Positions 1 through 8,172 of a DNA stretch of 64,000 bases are shown here, piece by piece (position 1 is the first letter of the stretch; each line of letters opens with the position of its first letter). Location of the stretch: the NCBI RefSeq assembly GCF_000092365.1, contig NC_014218.1, positions 310,001 through 374,000 on the forward strand, written 5' to 3'. Both the position numbers and the translations under genes were made by a program. Origin of the DNA: Arcanobacterium haemolyticum DSM 20595. GTDB taxonomy: Bacteria > Actinomycetota > Actinomycetes > Actinomycetales > Actinomycetaceae. Under the pieces are notes generated by a model. That model ran no database searches. It was not told the DNA's origin and saw nothing but the letters and a program-made list of their open reading frames with translations.

Positions 1-45
1 GGAGCACAGCAGTGCCGTATATGGTGCTCCTGTCTTGCCTGGCGC
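1..45. repeat. Diverged copy of an intergenic repeat
   Basis: Read on the minus strand, this stretch starts GCGCCAGGCA and contains CCATATACG, as does the repeat at 62905-62956. It also holds 7-bp inverted arms GGAGCAC (1-7) and GTGCTCC (24-30), so it can form a hairpin. It may be cut by the window edge. Function unknown; it could act as a terminator for a gene upstream of the window. Confidence 0.5.
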
Positions 46-98
46 TTATTTGGCTCCAATCCGCCGTTACGCCCTTTCTCCACCGCCCATAATCCTGG

Positions 99-104
99 TA
101 AAAT
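99..104 (+). promoter_or_regulatory. -10 box TAAAAT, leaderless type
   Basis: TAAAAT lies 7 nt before the ATG at 112 and no ribosome binding site lies between. The transcript would start at or next to the ATG. Confidence 0.5.
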
Positions 105-111
105 CAGCATT

Positions 112-615
112 ATGAACAATCGTTTAATGGTGAGCACTGAGTTCACGCCTGTAGATCCAGCTTTCGTGAAGGTAACCTTCGTGCGCCACATTATTATCTG
201 GCTCTTAATAGCGGTCAGCGTGGTATCGACGTACTTTACCCTCCTCCCTGATGTTGAAGGCTGGTGGGCGATCGCTTTGTGGATTATATGCGGCCTGCTT
301 GTAATCGTGGCTGTATGGGATGTCTGGCTGGCATTGCGCCGTGCTAAGGCCCTCGGATATGTGGAACTTGAAGATGAGCTCCTGATCCGCAAGGGCATCA
401 TGTTCCAGGAAGTCACGATGGTGCCGTATGGTCGCATGCAGCAAGTGAATTTGGGTACGGGACCGTTGCTCACCAAGTTTGGGCTGGCATCGGTCAAGCT
501 TGTCACGGCATCTGCAAGTTCGAACGCTTCGATCCCTGGTCTGCCATTGGCAGAAGCTGAACGTTTGCGCGAAAAGCTCACCCGTTTGGGTCAAACAAAG
601 TTGGAAGGCCTGTGA
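112..615 (+). CDS. bPH2 (DUF304) domain membrane protein, YdbS-like
   Basis: A 167-residue membrane protein. Two hydrophobic segments (about residues 26-44 and 51-71) are followed by a bacterial pleckstrin-homology-like bPH2 domain (about 82-157) with the typical VPYGRMQQVNL strand. Proteins of this kind are usually encoded next to a larger multi-bPH2 partner, as here; the molecular role is unknown, and a cell-envelope scaffold is only a guess. The ATG at 112 lacks a Shine-Dalgarno sequence but sits 7 nt after a -10 box, which supports a leaderless start. The stop overlaps the next start (TGATG), so the two genes are probably translated together. Confidence 0.85.
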   Translation: MNNRLMVSTEFTPVDPAFVKVTFVRHIIIWLLIAVSVVSTYFTLLPDVEGWWAIALWIICGLLVIVAVWDVWLALRRAKALGYVELEDELLIRKGIMFQEVTMVPYGRMQQVNLGTGPLLTKFGLASVKLVTASASSNASIPGLPLAEAERLREKLTRLGQTKLEGL

Positions 616-2165
616 TGGCAGAGAAAACGGACAAGCAGAAGCTTGGCGAGTCCAGTGTCCCGCAGGGGGCGTGGCGTAAGTTCCACAAGGTAACGCCGCT
701 TGCAGATGCGGGTACTACGTGGCTAGCACTGGGTGCGTTTATTGCCGTGATCATTGCCCAGATTGTTGAGAATCAGGTCAATGATCTGGGGTTTTATATT
801 GAGCTTATTACGCCTACGCGCGTGTTGATTGGCGTGGGGATCTTGCTGGGGCTCACGGCGATTTTTGTGGGCGTGAGCGCTGTGATGTGGCGCCATAAGT
901 CGTACGCGATTGTTCCCTCTGGCGTGCATTACCGCAACGGCATTGTGATGAAGAAGTATCAGCATGTGCGGTGGGATCGTGTTCAGTCGGTTGAGGTTGA
1001 GCAGCGGTTGTTTGCGCGCATTTTTGGTTTCGGTGCGGTGAAGGTGGATGCGGCCGGTTTTGCGGAGGATCCGGTTGAGCTGGGGTTGCTTCCGTTGGAT
1101 CAGTGCCGCGTGTTGCGTGAGGAGATTCTGGCTAGTTTGGCGAAGGCTCGCGGGGGAGTTCTTACGGAAGTTTCCATTGCCGACGACGACGCTACCGCAC
1201 CTCACCAGCCCCTTGACCCCCAGTCAAGTGCTCCAGCAACCCAGCCAGCCATCTCCGACCAAATGGTTTACCATCTGCCAACGAAGCGGCTGATCCCGTC
1301 CACGATTCTGACTGGCAGTGCTCTGTTTTCCATCGCCGGCGTGATTTTGGCTGCGGTGTGGAAGTTTGTGTTTGAGAGCGGTTTTTCGGTTGCGTTCTTG
1401 TTCTTTATCGCAGGTACTGTGGTGAATTCGATCAAGTACATTTCGGGGTCGTTTAACACGAAGGTGTTTTTGGCAGAGAACGGCTTGAAGATTCGGCATG
1501 GGTTGACAAAGCTGGTGACTCGTTCGTTGCCTCCTACGCGTATTCACGCTGTGAGTATTAAGCAGCCGTTGTTGTGGCGCCGGTTTGATTGGTGGCAGGT
1601 GACTGTGACGATCGCGGGTTCTTCACTTGAGGATATGACGGACAACGCGTCGAATGTGATTGTTCCGTGTGGATCGCGTGCGGAGGTTATCCGTGTGGTG
1701 TCAACTATTTTCCCAACGTTGGGTACGGATGATGACGCGCGGCTGATGGATGAGTTAATGTACCGGAAGGGCAAGGCTCATTTCCTTGAGACTCCTCCGA
1801 AGCGGGTGCGGTGGATTGATCCGATTGCGGGTACGGTTGGCGCGTTTTATGCGAACGTTCGCGTGTTTGCGATTCGGCGTGGCCGTCTCTGGCGTTCGGT
1901 TCAGTTGATTTTCCAGGATCATACGCAGTCGGTTGCGATTCAGCAGGGGCCGTTGCAGCGTTGGTTGCGTTTGGCGTCGGTTCATGTTCACATGCTTGTG
2001 GGGCCGGTTCATGGGATTGTAAAGAATTTTGATATCGATCAGATGCATGAGCTTGTTCTGCGCCAGAATGCTTTGACGAAGCAGGCGCGTGAGATTGAGG
2101 TGAGCGAGACGATCGATGAGTGGAAGGCTCGTTTGAATTTGGTGGGTGATGTTCGTGGAGAATAA
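615..2165 (+). CDS. Multi-bPH2 domain membrane protein, YdbT-like
   Basis: A 516-residue protein with paired transmembrane segments near the N-terminus and again in the middle, and at least two bPH2 repeats, probably three: near residues 95-160 with WDRVQSVEVEQ, near 280-370 with LPPTRIHAVSIKQ, and a weaker one in the last 130 residues. This is the layout of the B. subtilis YdbT family, which pairs with YdbS. A GTG at 612 could also start it, but the ATG at 615 gives a tight TGATG overlap with the upstream stop. A proline/glutamine/serine-rich linker (about residues 195-220) separates the halves. The biochemical role of the family is not established. Confidence 0.85.
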   Translation: MAEKTDKQKLGESSVPQGAWRKFHKVTPLADAGTTWLALGAFIAVIIAQIVENQVNDLGFYIELITPTRVLIGVGILLGLTAIFVGVSAVMWRHKSYAIVPSGVHYRNGIVMKKYQHVRWDRVQSVEVEQRLFARIFGFGAVKVDAAGFAEDPVELGLLPLDQCRVLREEILASLAKARGGVLTEVSIADDDATAPHQPLDPQSSAPATQPAISDQMVYHLPTKRLIPSTILTGSALFSIAGVILAAVWKFVFESGFSVAFLFFIAGTVVNSIKYISGSFNTKVFLAENGLKIRHGLTKLVTRSLPPTRIHAVSIKQPLLWRRFDWWQVTVTIAGSSLEDMTDNASNVIVPCGSRAEVIRVVSTIFPTLGTDDDARLMDELMYRKGKAHFLETPPKRVRWIDPIAGTVGAFYANVRVFAIRRGRLWRSVQLIFQDHTQSVAIQQGPLQRWLRLASVHVHMLVGPVHGIVKNFDIDQMHELVLRQNALTKQAREIEVSETIDEWKARLNLVGDVRGE

Positions 2166-3036
2166 GACGGGCCGGATGGGTATCGGTGTCGTTTCGGCGG
2201 GCAAGGTTGGGGCCGCGTTGGGTTCGGCGTTGCGTGCGGCGGGGCATCAGATTGTGGGTGCTTACGCCACGTCGGAAGCGAGCGTTGATCGTGTGGAAAC
2301 GATGCTTCCGGGGGTTCCTGTGCTTGACGTTCGTACGATCGTGGAACGTAGCGAAGTGGTATTGTTGGCGGTTCCCGACGACGAACTGGCCGGTATCGTT
2401 GACGGGCTTGCGGCCGTGGGTGCTTGGCATCCGGGGCAGCTGGTGGTTCATGTGGCTGGCAGGTTTGGCACGGATGTGTTGGCACCGGCTGTGGCTCAGG
2501 GTGTTTTGGGGATTGCGATTCATCCTGCGATGACGTTTACGGGAACAACGTTGGATGTGGCTCGGTTGCAAGGCTGCCCGTTCGCTGTGACTGCGCCTGC
2601 GATGTTGCAACCGATTGGCTTGGCGCTGGTGGCTGATATGGGTGGTGAAGGCTTCGTGATCGCGGAAGGTGATCGCGGTGTTTACCATGCTGCGCTCGCA
2701 CATGGCGCGAACCATGTGGTGACTGTGATTGCGCAGTCGATTCGGTTGCTCAAGAGTATCGGGTTGGAGAATGAATATCTGCGGCCACTCATCACGGCAG
2801 CAATCGAAGGTGCGTTGAGTTCTGGCGAAGCCCTTCAAACTGGCCCAGTGGTTCGGGGAGATGCGGGAACGGTGGCAGAACACGTCGAAACCCTTGATAC
2901 TATCGCCGAAGAAGAACCTGACCTGGCAGATATTCCGTCTACATATCGGGCGCTCGCGGATGCTACGGCACAGCGTGCTTTGGCTCGCAGAGTAATTACT
3001 GAGGAGTCATTTAAGGCGATTCGGAGTAAACTCTAA
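2149..3036 (+). CDS. Rossmann-like/DUF2520 oxidoreductase of the pantothenate locus
   Basis: About 295 residues. The N-terminus has a dinucleotide-binding signature (GVVSAGKVGAALGSALRAAGH) and the second half matches the DUF2520 helical domain seen in Rossmann-like oxidoreductases (AIHPAMTFTGT, AHGANHVVTVIAQS). In actinobacteria this family commonly sits directly before panC, as here. Because ketopantoate reductase is the reductive step of pantothenate synthesis, a role as an alternative PanE is plausible but is an inference from position. The start lies inside the end of the preceding gene: GTG 2146, ATG 2149 and GTG 2155 are all possible. Confidence 0.8.
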   Translation: MFVENKTGRMGIGVVSAGKVGAALGSALRAAGHQIVGAYATSEASVDRVETMLPGVPVLDVRTIVERSEVVLLAVPDDELAGIVDGLAAVGAWHPGQLVVHVAGRFGTDVLAPAVAQGVLGIAIHPAMTFTGTTLDVARLQGCPFAVTAPAMLQPIGLALVADMGGEGFVIAEGDRGVYHAALAHGANHVVTVIAQSIRLLKSIGLENEYLRPLITAAIEGALSSGEALQTGPVVRGDAGTVAEHVETLDTIAEEEPDLADIPSTYRALADATAQRALARRVITEESFKAIRSKL

Positions 3037-3076
3037 GCCGTTATATGGCAACTTTTATGGGTTGATCGGAGAAACC

Positions 3077-3904
3077 ATGATCATCGCTACTACCCCAGCA
3101 CAGCTTGCAGCGGCGCTCGAACCGCTCCATGGAGATATTGGTTTGGTTATGACCATGGGGGCACTCCATGATGGTCACCTGTCACTTGTTGAAGCAGCCC
3201 GGCGGGAATCGGACCACGTCGTTGTCTCAATCTACGTCAATCCTCTCCAGTTCGGGCCTGGTGAAGATTTCGAAGCCTACCCGCGTGATCTGGAAGGTGA
3301 CGTGGCGAAACTTGAGGGCGTCGACGTCGTCTTTGCTCCAACTGACGAATCGATCTACCCACGCACCCTGCTTGTGCGAATCGACCCGGGCCCGGTGGCA
3401 ACGATCCTTGAAGGGAAAACGCGCCCCACGCACTTCGCTGGTGTGCTGCAAATCGTCCACAAAGTGTTCAATTTGGTTCGGCCGCACGCCGCGTGGTTCG
3501 GGCAGAAAGACGCCCAGCAGCTCGCGTTGATTAAAACGATGGTGGCGGATCTGAACATGCCGCTGGAAATCAAGTCCGTGCCAATCAAACGTGAGGCGAC
3601 GGGGCTGGCGATGTCGTCCCGAAACACGTACCTGTCGGCAACCGAAAAGCAGCAGGCGCTCGGGCTTTCCCAAGCCCTCGCCGCCGGAAAACGCGTGGCC
3701 GATGCGGACGGAACCGCGGCCCAAACGCTCGCCGCCGCACGCGAATCGATCGCCCACGCGCCCGGAGTCAAGCTCGATTACCTCGAACTCGTTGATCGTG
3801 ATACCTTCATGCAGTTAGACGGACGCGGAAACGGACTCCTCGTAACCGCAGCCTGGGTAGGGAAAACCCGCTTGATAGATAACTTGGAGGTTGTGATTGG
3901 CTAA
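3077..3904 (+). CDS. panC: Pantothenate synthetase (pantoate-beta-alanine ligase)
   Basis: PanC joins pantoate and beta-alanine with ATP in the cytoplasm, the last step of pantothenate (coenzyme A precursor) synthesis. The 275-residue length is normal. The HIGH-like motif (MGALHDGH, His31 to His34) and the KMSKS-equivalent ([10 protein letters not shown]) of the nucleotidyl-transferase fold are both present, with [19 protein letters not shown] between. The ATG at 3077 is preferred over the in-frame TTG at 3062 because GGAG lies a few bases before it. Its end overlaps panD by 8 nt, which supplies the beta-alanine. Confidence 0.97.
   Translation: MIIATTPAQLAAALEPLHGDIGLVMTMGALHDGHLSLVEAARRESDHVVVSIYVNPLQFGPGEDFEAYPRDLEGDVAKLEGVDVVFAPTDESIYPRTLLVRIDPGPVATILEGKTRPTHFAGVLQIVHKVFNLVRPHAAWFGQKDAQQLALIKTMVADLNMPLEIKSVPIKREATGLAMSSRNTYLSATEKQQALGLSQALAAGKRVADADGTAAQTLAAARESIAHAPGVKLDYLELVDRDTFMQLDGRGNGLLVTAAWVGKTRLIDNLEVVIG
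3886..3890 (+). promoter_or_regulatory. Ribosome binding site of panD, inside panC
   Basis: GGAGG lies 6 nt before a TTG at 3897. It decides the panD start, because no ATG or GTG is available in frame close by. Confidence 0.75.
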
Positions 3905-4352
3905 CACGCGCCTGCGCCGGATGGTCACCGGAAAAATCCATCGCGCAACTGTAACCGGAGCAGATCTCCACTACGTCGGATCCGTTACCATTGACGCCGA
4001 TCTGCTGGACGCCGCCGATATTCTCCCCGGCGAATCCGTGGATATTGTGGACGTGAACAATGGCAACCGCCTCACCACCTACACTATTCCTGGCGAGCGC
4101 GGGAAAGGCGACATCATCCTCAACGGGGCCGCCGCTCACAAAGTGAGCCCAGGCGATCTGGTGATTATCATGTGCTATTCGCTTCTTGATGACGAATCCG
4201 CGCGCACGATCGATCCGCGCGTTGTACTGGTGGATGAGCACAATCGCATCACCAACCTGAGCAATGAACCAGGGCAGGTTCCAGAGGGGACTGTAGGCCT
4301 TTCGTCGTCGGGTGTGCCGTTCGCACAGGTGCGTGCCGGGCGAAACGAGTAA
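3897..4352 (+). CDS. panD: Aspartate 1-decarboxylase precursor
   Basis: PanD converts aspartate to beta-alanine for PanC. The proenzyme cleaves itself between Gly and Ser, and the Ser becomes the catalytic pyruvoyl group; the expected site is seen as HYVGSVTID (Gly28-Ser29). The IHRATVT and NGAAA segments of the double-psi barrel are present. The 151-residue length includes a C-terminal tail longer than in E. coli, common in actinobacteria. The start is a TTG at 3897, overlapping panC by 8 nt, so the two are probably translationally coupled. Confidence 0.96.
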   Translation: MANTRLRRMVTGKIHRATVTGADLHYVGSVTIDADLLDAADILPGESVDIVDVNNGNRLTTYTIPGERGKGDIILNGAAAHKVSPGDLVIIMCYSLLDDESARTIDPRVVLVDEHNRITNLSNEPGQVPEGTVGLSSSGVPFAQVRAGRNE

Positions 4353-4403
4353 TTCGCGCTACATATCACGTCAATTTTCTCGAATATTTCCAGGCGTAAC
4401 TTG

Positions 4404-4409
4404 TACGCT
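4404..4409 (+). promoter_or_regulatory. -10 box TACGCT of lysS, leaderless type
   Basis: TACGCT ends 6 nt before the GTG at 4416, and the AGAGG just before the GTG is too close to act as a ribosome binding site. Confidence 0.5.
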
Positions 4410-4415
4410 TAGAGG

Positions 4416-6005
4416 GTGAACACCAACGAAAATATTGCTGAAGAGATTGTTGACGATACCCCGGAACAAATCCAGGTTCGTAAAGAAAAGCGCGCCCGTT
4501 TGTTGGCGGAAGGCCGGCAGGCATACGCTGCGGAACTTCCTCTTGACTCAACGATCGTGGATGTGCGTGAAGGTTACGTAGTAGCTGACGTGGATGCGGA
4601 CGGAAACGTGGTTGAACCTCCGGCCGGGACCGCGCGCGTTTTGGTGCCTGGTGAAGAAACAGAGGACATGGTTGGTATCGCCGGCCGCGTCATGTTCATG
4701 CGCCCATCGGGCAAGATCGCGTTTGTTGTGCTCCAAGATGGTGCAGGCACCCGTATCCAGGTGATCTTCTCGCTTGCCAATGTTGGCAAGGAGGCGCTTG
4801 ACGCATTGAAGGCCGATGTGGATCTGGGCGATTTTATTTTCGTGAACGGCCACGTGGGTACCTCTAAGCGTGGCGAACTTTCCGTGTTTGCGCACGTGTG
4901 GGAGATGGCGTCGAAGGCCATTCGCCCGTTGCCGAAGACTTTTACTACTGCTGACGGCCAGGAAATGGCGCTCAGTGAAGAATCGCGTGTGCGTGCGCGG
5001 CATTTGGATCTGATTACCCGCCAGGGTGCCCGTGATATGATCCGGATCCGCGCCAAGGTGATGCGTTCGTTGCGCGATACGTTCGATGCCGAGCGGTTCA
5101 TTGAACTCGAAACGCCGATTTTACAGGTGTTGCACGGCGGCGCTGCGGCACGTCCGTTCACCACGCACATTAACGCTTATGATCAGGATCTATACCTGCG
5201 TATCGCCACCGAACTGTATTTGAAGCGTGCGGTTGTTGGCGGCGTTGAGCGCGTGTATGAAATCGGCAAGAACTTCCGTAACGAAGGCGCGGATTCGTCG
5301 CACTCCCCAGAGTTCACGGCGCTCGAAGCGTACGAAGCATACGGTACGTACGATTCGATGGCTCGTTTGACTCGCGATTTGGTACAGAATGCGGCACGGG
5401 ACGTTTTTGGTTCGACCACGGTCACGTTGGCCGATGGCACCGAATATGATTTGGGCGGCGAATGGGACACGATTACTCTCTACGAATCGCTTTCTGAAGC
5501 GGTTGGTGAAGAGGTCACTGTTGAAACGCCACGCGAACACCTGGTGAAGATTGCTGAAAAGTATGGCGTCAAGGTGAAGGATTACGCCGTTGCCGGCAAG
5601 ATTGCTGAGGATATTTGGGAAGAACTCGTGGGCGATAAGCTCTGGGCTCCAACCTTTGTGCGTGACTTCCCAGAAGACACCTCACCACTGACTCGTAACC
5701 ACCGCACCAAGCCAGGCCTCACTGAAAAGTGGGATCTCTACATTCGTGGTGTGGAAACGGCTACCGCATACTCTGAACTGGCTGATCCGGTTATCCAACG
5801 TGAACGCTTGACTGCGCAATCGCTGGACGCCGCCAACGGTGATCCGGAAGCAATGCAGCTTGATGAAGATTTCATCGAAGCAATGGAGCAGGGCTTCCCG
5901 CCAGCCGGCGGTATGGGTATGGGCATCGATCGCCTCCTCATGGCCCTCACCGGCTTGGGTATCCGCGAAACGATCACCTTCCCGTTTGTGAAGCCACGCG
6001 GCTGA
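4416..6005 (+). CDS. lysS: Lysyl-tRNA synthetase, class II
   Basis: Charges tRNA-Lys with lysine. The 529-residue protein has the N-terminal OB-fold (VGIAGRVMFMRPSGKIAFVVLQDG) and the class II core: motif 1 (FIELETPIL), motif 2 (FRNEGADSSHSPEFTALE) and motif 3 (GMGMGIDRLLMALTG). The start is the GTG at 4416, placed directly downstream of a -10 box. The gene follows panD on the same strand but probably has its own promoter, since 63 nt separate them. The 3' end including the stop codon is repeated in tandem just downstream. Confidence 0.97.
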   Translation: MNTNENIAEEIVDDTPEQIQVRKEKRARLLAEGRQAYAAELPLDSTIVDVREGYVVADVDADGNVVEPPAGTARVLVPGEETEDMVGIAGRVMFMRPSGKIAFVVLQDGAGTRIQVIFSLANVGKEALDALKADVDLGDFIFVNGHVGTSKRGELSVFAHVWEMASKAIRPLPKTFTTADGQEMALSEESRVRARHLDLITRQGARDMIRIRAKVMRSLRDTFDAERFIELETPILQVLHGGAAARPFTTHINAYDQDLYLRIATELYLKRAVVGGVERVYEIGKNFRNEGADSSHSPEFTALEAYEAYGTYDSMARLTRDLVQNAARDVFGSTTVTLADGTEYDLGGEWDTITLYESLSEAVGEEVTVETPREHLVKIAEKYGVKVKDYAVAGKIAEDIWEELVGDKLWAPTFVRDFPEDTSPLTRNHRTKPGLTEKWDLYIRGVETATAYSELADPVIQRERLTAQSLDAANGDPEAMQLDEDFIEAMEQGFPPAGGMGMGIDRLLMALTGLGIRETITFPFVKPRG

Positions 6006-6079
6006 TGCTGTGAAACCTTGCGGCTGATTTGGTGAAGCCGGCTGCGGCTGGTGCTGTGAAGTCGGCTGCGGCTGCGGGA
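5988..6079 (+). repeat. Tandem repeat that includes the lysS stop region
   Basis: Four degenerate units begin at 5988, 6010, 6032 and 6056 with GTGAAG or GTGAAA and continue to CGGCTG (periods 22, 22 and 24). The first unit encodes the last residues of LysS (VKPRG) and its stop; the other three are downstream, non-coding copies. Confidence 0.7.
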
Positions 6080-6136
6080 TTTACCGATCTGTCTAAGGTT
6101 TTCTGCTGAACCGGAGGCCGAATATCCGACTCTTGG

Positions 6137-6180
6137 GGCTGGCCCAGATACGTATTGCGCGTATCTGGGCCAGCCTTTTA
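6137..6180 (+). terminator. Rho-independent terminator after lysS
   Basis: A perfect 16-bp stem (GGCTGGCCCAGATACG, 6137-6152, and its complement, 6160-6175) with a 7-nt loop is followed by TTTTA. Because the arms are fully symmetrical it could also act on the other strand. Confidence 0.85.
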
Positions 6181-6194
6181 TGCGAGGTATTCTG

Positions 6195-6264
6195 CGCCGG
6201 CGCATGATATTTCGCGAGCTTACCCGCCGGCGCATGATATATCGTGAGCTTACCCGCCGGCGCC
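6195..6264. repeat. 30-bp tandem repeat, two full units and a partial third
   Basis: Units begin with CGCCGGCGCATGATAT at 6195 and 6225; a third begins CGCCGGCGC at 6255. The two full units differ at a few positions. CGCCGGCG is itself palindromic. Confidence 0.75.
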
Positions 6265-6278
6265 CGGCGCTTCACCGA

Positions 6279-6352
6279 CCCTGATTATTTCGAGAATAGT
6301 GGCAATATTTGCCACTATTTCGATTATGGTCAGCATTACCGAATCGTAGGTA
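6279..6352. repeat. Dispersed palindromic element, copy 1
   Basis: This 74-bp stretch matches 26907-26980 at 67 positions. Its core is a hairpin with arms ATAGTGGCAA and TTGCCACTAT, framed by CTGATTATTTCG on the left and CGATTATGGTCAG on the right. It has no coding capacity and looks like a REP- or MITE-type element. Confidence 0.75.
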
Positions 6353-6409
6353 GTTAATGGGGCACTTCACTCACCGGTGGCCTGAGTACAGATCACCTCA
6401 AACTGACGA

Positions 6410-6473
6410 AAAACTCACTTATTTCCGACGATAGCCCTCTATACGGCTCTATCTCCGGAAATAAGTGAGTTTT
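6410..6473. repeat. 18-bp perfect inverted repeat
   Basis: Left arm AAAACTCACTTATTTCCG (6410-6427) and right arm at 6456-6473, with a 28-nt centre that contains a further GATAG/CTATC pairing. The arms end in A and T runs, so it could terminate transcription from both sides, or be the remnant of a mobile element. Confidence 0.7.
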
Positions 6474-6506
6474 GTGTATCTGCGGGTGAGTTTTGTGTAT
6501 CTGCGG
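6465..6506. repeat. 21-bp tandem repeat, two units
   Basis: GTGAGTTTTGTGTATCTGCGG occurs at 6465 and again at 6486 without change. The first unit overlaps the right arm of the preceding inverted repeat. Confidence 0.75.
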
Positions 6507-6548
6507 GCGATATTAGGTCAGGTCCACGTGGCTTGTAGGCAGAAAGGT

Positions 6549-6572
6549 GGCCAGGAACCCCAGTTCCTGGCC
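6549..6572 (-). terminator. Terminator after glpK
   Basis: A 10-bp perfect stem GGCCAGGAAC/GTTCCTGGCC with a 4-nt loop lies just past the glpK stop. Read on the minus strand it is followed by ACCTTTCT, a weak U-rich tail. Confidence 0.7.
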
Positions 6573-6579
6573 AGCCCCA

Positions 6580-8103
6580 TCAGTGCGTGGTGTCTTCGTC
6601 CACCCAGTCGAAGGTGCGGGTTACGGCCTTCTTCCAGAGTCGCATCTGGCGGTCGCGCTCCTCCTTGTCCATCTTTGGCGTGAAGCGCTTGGCTTCCTTC
6701 CAGTTAGCCACAACGTCATCTTCGCCGCTCCAGAAGCCAACAGCGATACCGGCAGCATAGGCGGCGCCCAACGCGGTGGTTTCGGCAACTTCAGGAACAA
6801 CAACTTCCACGCCAAGCAGATCTGCCTGGAACTGCATGAGTGTATCATTGGCTGTCATGCCGCCGTCCACGCGCAGCTGCGCCAGTGCGGCATCGGCATC
6901 CGCGTTCATGGCCTCGAGCACTTCGGCGGTCTGGAATGCGGTTGCTTCTAGGACTGCGCGCGCCAGGTGCCCCTTGTTGTTGTACCGGGTCAAACCAACG
7001 ATCGCCCCGCGGGCGTCATCCTTCCAGTAAGGCGCGAATAGGCCTGAGAAGGCTGGCACGAAGTACACGCCGCCGTTGTCTTCTACGGTTTCAGCCAGGG
7101 CTTCGATTTCTGGGGCGGTGGAGATGATGCCCAGGTTGTCACGGAGCCATTGAACGAGTGAACCGGTAACGGCGATGGAGCCTTCGAGCGCATACACGGC
7201 TTCTTGTTCGCCGATCTTGTAGCACACGGTGGTGAGCAGGCCGTTTTCGGAGGTGACTGCTTCGTTGCCGGTGTTGATGAGCATGAAGCAGCCGGTTCCG
7301 TAGGTGTTCTTGGCCATGCCTTTCTCGAAGCAGGCCTGCCCGAAGGTTGCGGCCTGCTGATCGCCGAGGATGCCTGCGATTGGGGTGTCGATGAGTAGGG
7401 AGTTCTTGGCGGCCTTTCCGTAGACTTCGGAGGAGGAGCGGATTTCTGGGAGCATGGACATCGGGATGCCCATATCGGCACAGATTCCTTCGTCCCATTG
7501 GAGTTTGCGTACGTCCATGAGCATGGTGCGAGATGCGTTGGTGACGTCAGTGACGTGGACACCTCCGTTTGGCCCGCCGGTCAGGTTCCAAAGTACCCAG
7601 CAATCCGTGTTTCCGAAGAGGAGATCGCCGGCTTCTGCCTTTTCACGGGCGCCTTCGACGTTATCGAGGATCCATTTGACTTTCGGGCCGGAGAAGTAGG
7701 TTGCGAGTGGGAGGCCGCATGTTTCTTTGTATTTATCTAGGCCTTCTTCGCCTGCGAGTTCGCGCACGATTTTATCGGTTCGCGTATCCTGCCACACGAT
7801 TGCATTGTAGATTGGTTCGCCGGTGGTTTTGTCCCAGACAACTGCGGTTTCGCGCTGGTTTGTGATACCTACGGAGGCGATTTCGTGGCGGTTGATGTCT
7901 GCTTTGGCGAGCGCTTCACCTATCACTTGGCGAATGTTGTTACGGATTTCGATTGGGTTGTGTTCTACCCAGCCGGCTTTGGGGAAGATTTGTTCGTGTT
8001 CTTTTTGCCCAATAGAGACGATTTCGCCTGAGTGGTTGAAGATGATGGCACGTGACGATGTGGTGCCTTGATCGATTGCAATAACGTACTTTTTCTCAGT
8101 CAT
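6580..8103 (-). CDS. glpK: Glycerol kinase
   Basis: Phosphorylates glycerol to sn-glycerol 3-phosphate, trapping what GlpF lets in. The 507-residue protein shows the FGGY-kinase signatures: phosphate 1 loop ([12 protein letters not shown]), the glycerol-site [20 protein letters not shown], and the C-terminal ATP-site [17 protein letters not shown]. The ATG at 8103 is chosen because AAAGGA lies 6 nt upstream; an in-frame GTG at 8118 would overlap that site. It follows glpF by 69 nt on the same strand, forming a glpF-glpK unit. Confidence 0.97.
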   Translation of the reverse strand: MTEKKYVIAIDQGTTSSRAIIFNHSGEIVSIGQKEHEQIFPKAGWVEHNPIEIRNNIRQVIGEALAKADINRHEIASVGITNQRETAVVWDKTTGEPIYNAIVWQDTRTDKIVRELAGEEGLDKYKETCGLPLATYFSGPKVKWILDNVEGAREKAEAGDLLFGNTDCWVLWNLTGGPNGGVHVTDVTNASRTMLMDVRKLQWDEGICADMGIPMSMLPEIRSSSEVYGKAAKNSLLIDTPIAGILGDQQAATFGQACFEKGMAKNTYGTGCFMLINTGNEAVTSENGLLTTVCYKIGEQEAVYALEGSIAVTGSLVQWLRDNLGIISTAPEIEALAETVEDNGGVYFVPAFSGLFAPYWKDDARGAIVGLTRYNNKGHLARAVLEATAFQTAEVLEAMNADADAALAQLRVDGGMTANDTLMQFQADLLGVEVVVPEVAETTALGAAYAAGIAVGFWSGEDDVVANWKEAKRFTPKMDKEERDRQMRLWKKAVTRTFDWVDEDTTH

Positions 8104-8172
8104 GGAAAGTCCTTTCACGGTTAGGATCGACGACGACGTTGTGGCCGATGCGCGATCACAGGTTTGGTTGGT

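Larger units (their letters stand above)
6006..6579. other. 574-bp non-coding, repeat-rich region between lysS and glpK
   Basis: No convincing gene on either strand; open frames here are short and have unusual composition. It contains, in order, the tandem lysS-end copies, a terminator, a 30-bp tandem repeat, a dispersed palindromic element, an 18-bp inverted repeat, a 21-bp tandem repeat and the glpK terminator. The two flanking genes converge, so no promoter is needed. Confidence 0.8.

Noticed and set aside
1705-2883. A 392-codon open frame on the minus strand
   Set aside because: It lies opposite the well-supported bPH2 and DUF2520 genes, is extremely rich in Arg, His, Ser and Pro, and has no recognisable motif: a GC-driven antisense shadow.
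6195-6264. 30-bp repeats that might be a small CRISPR array
   Set aside because: The units abut with no spacers, only two are full length, and no cas gene is near.
6465-6683. A 72-codon frame on the plus strand across the repeat nest
   Set aside because: It is made of the 21-bp tandem repeat and the antisense of glpK, with no ribosome site.
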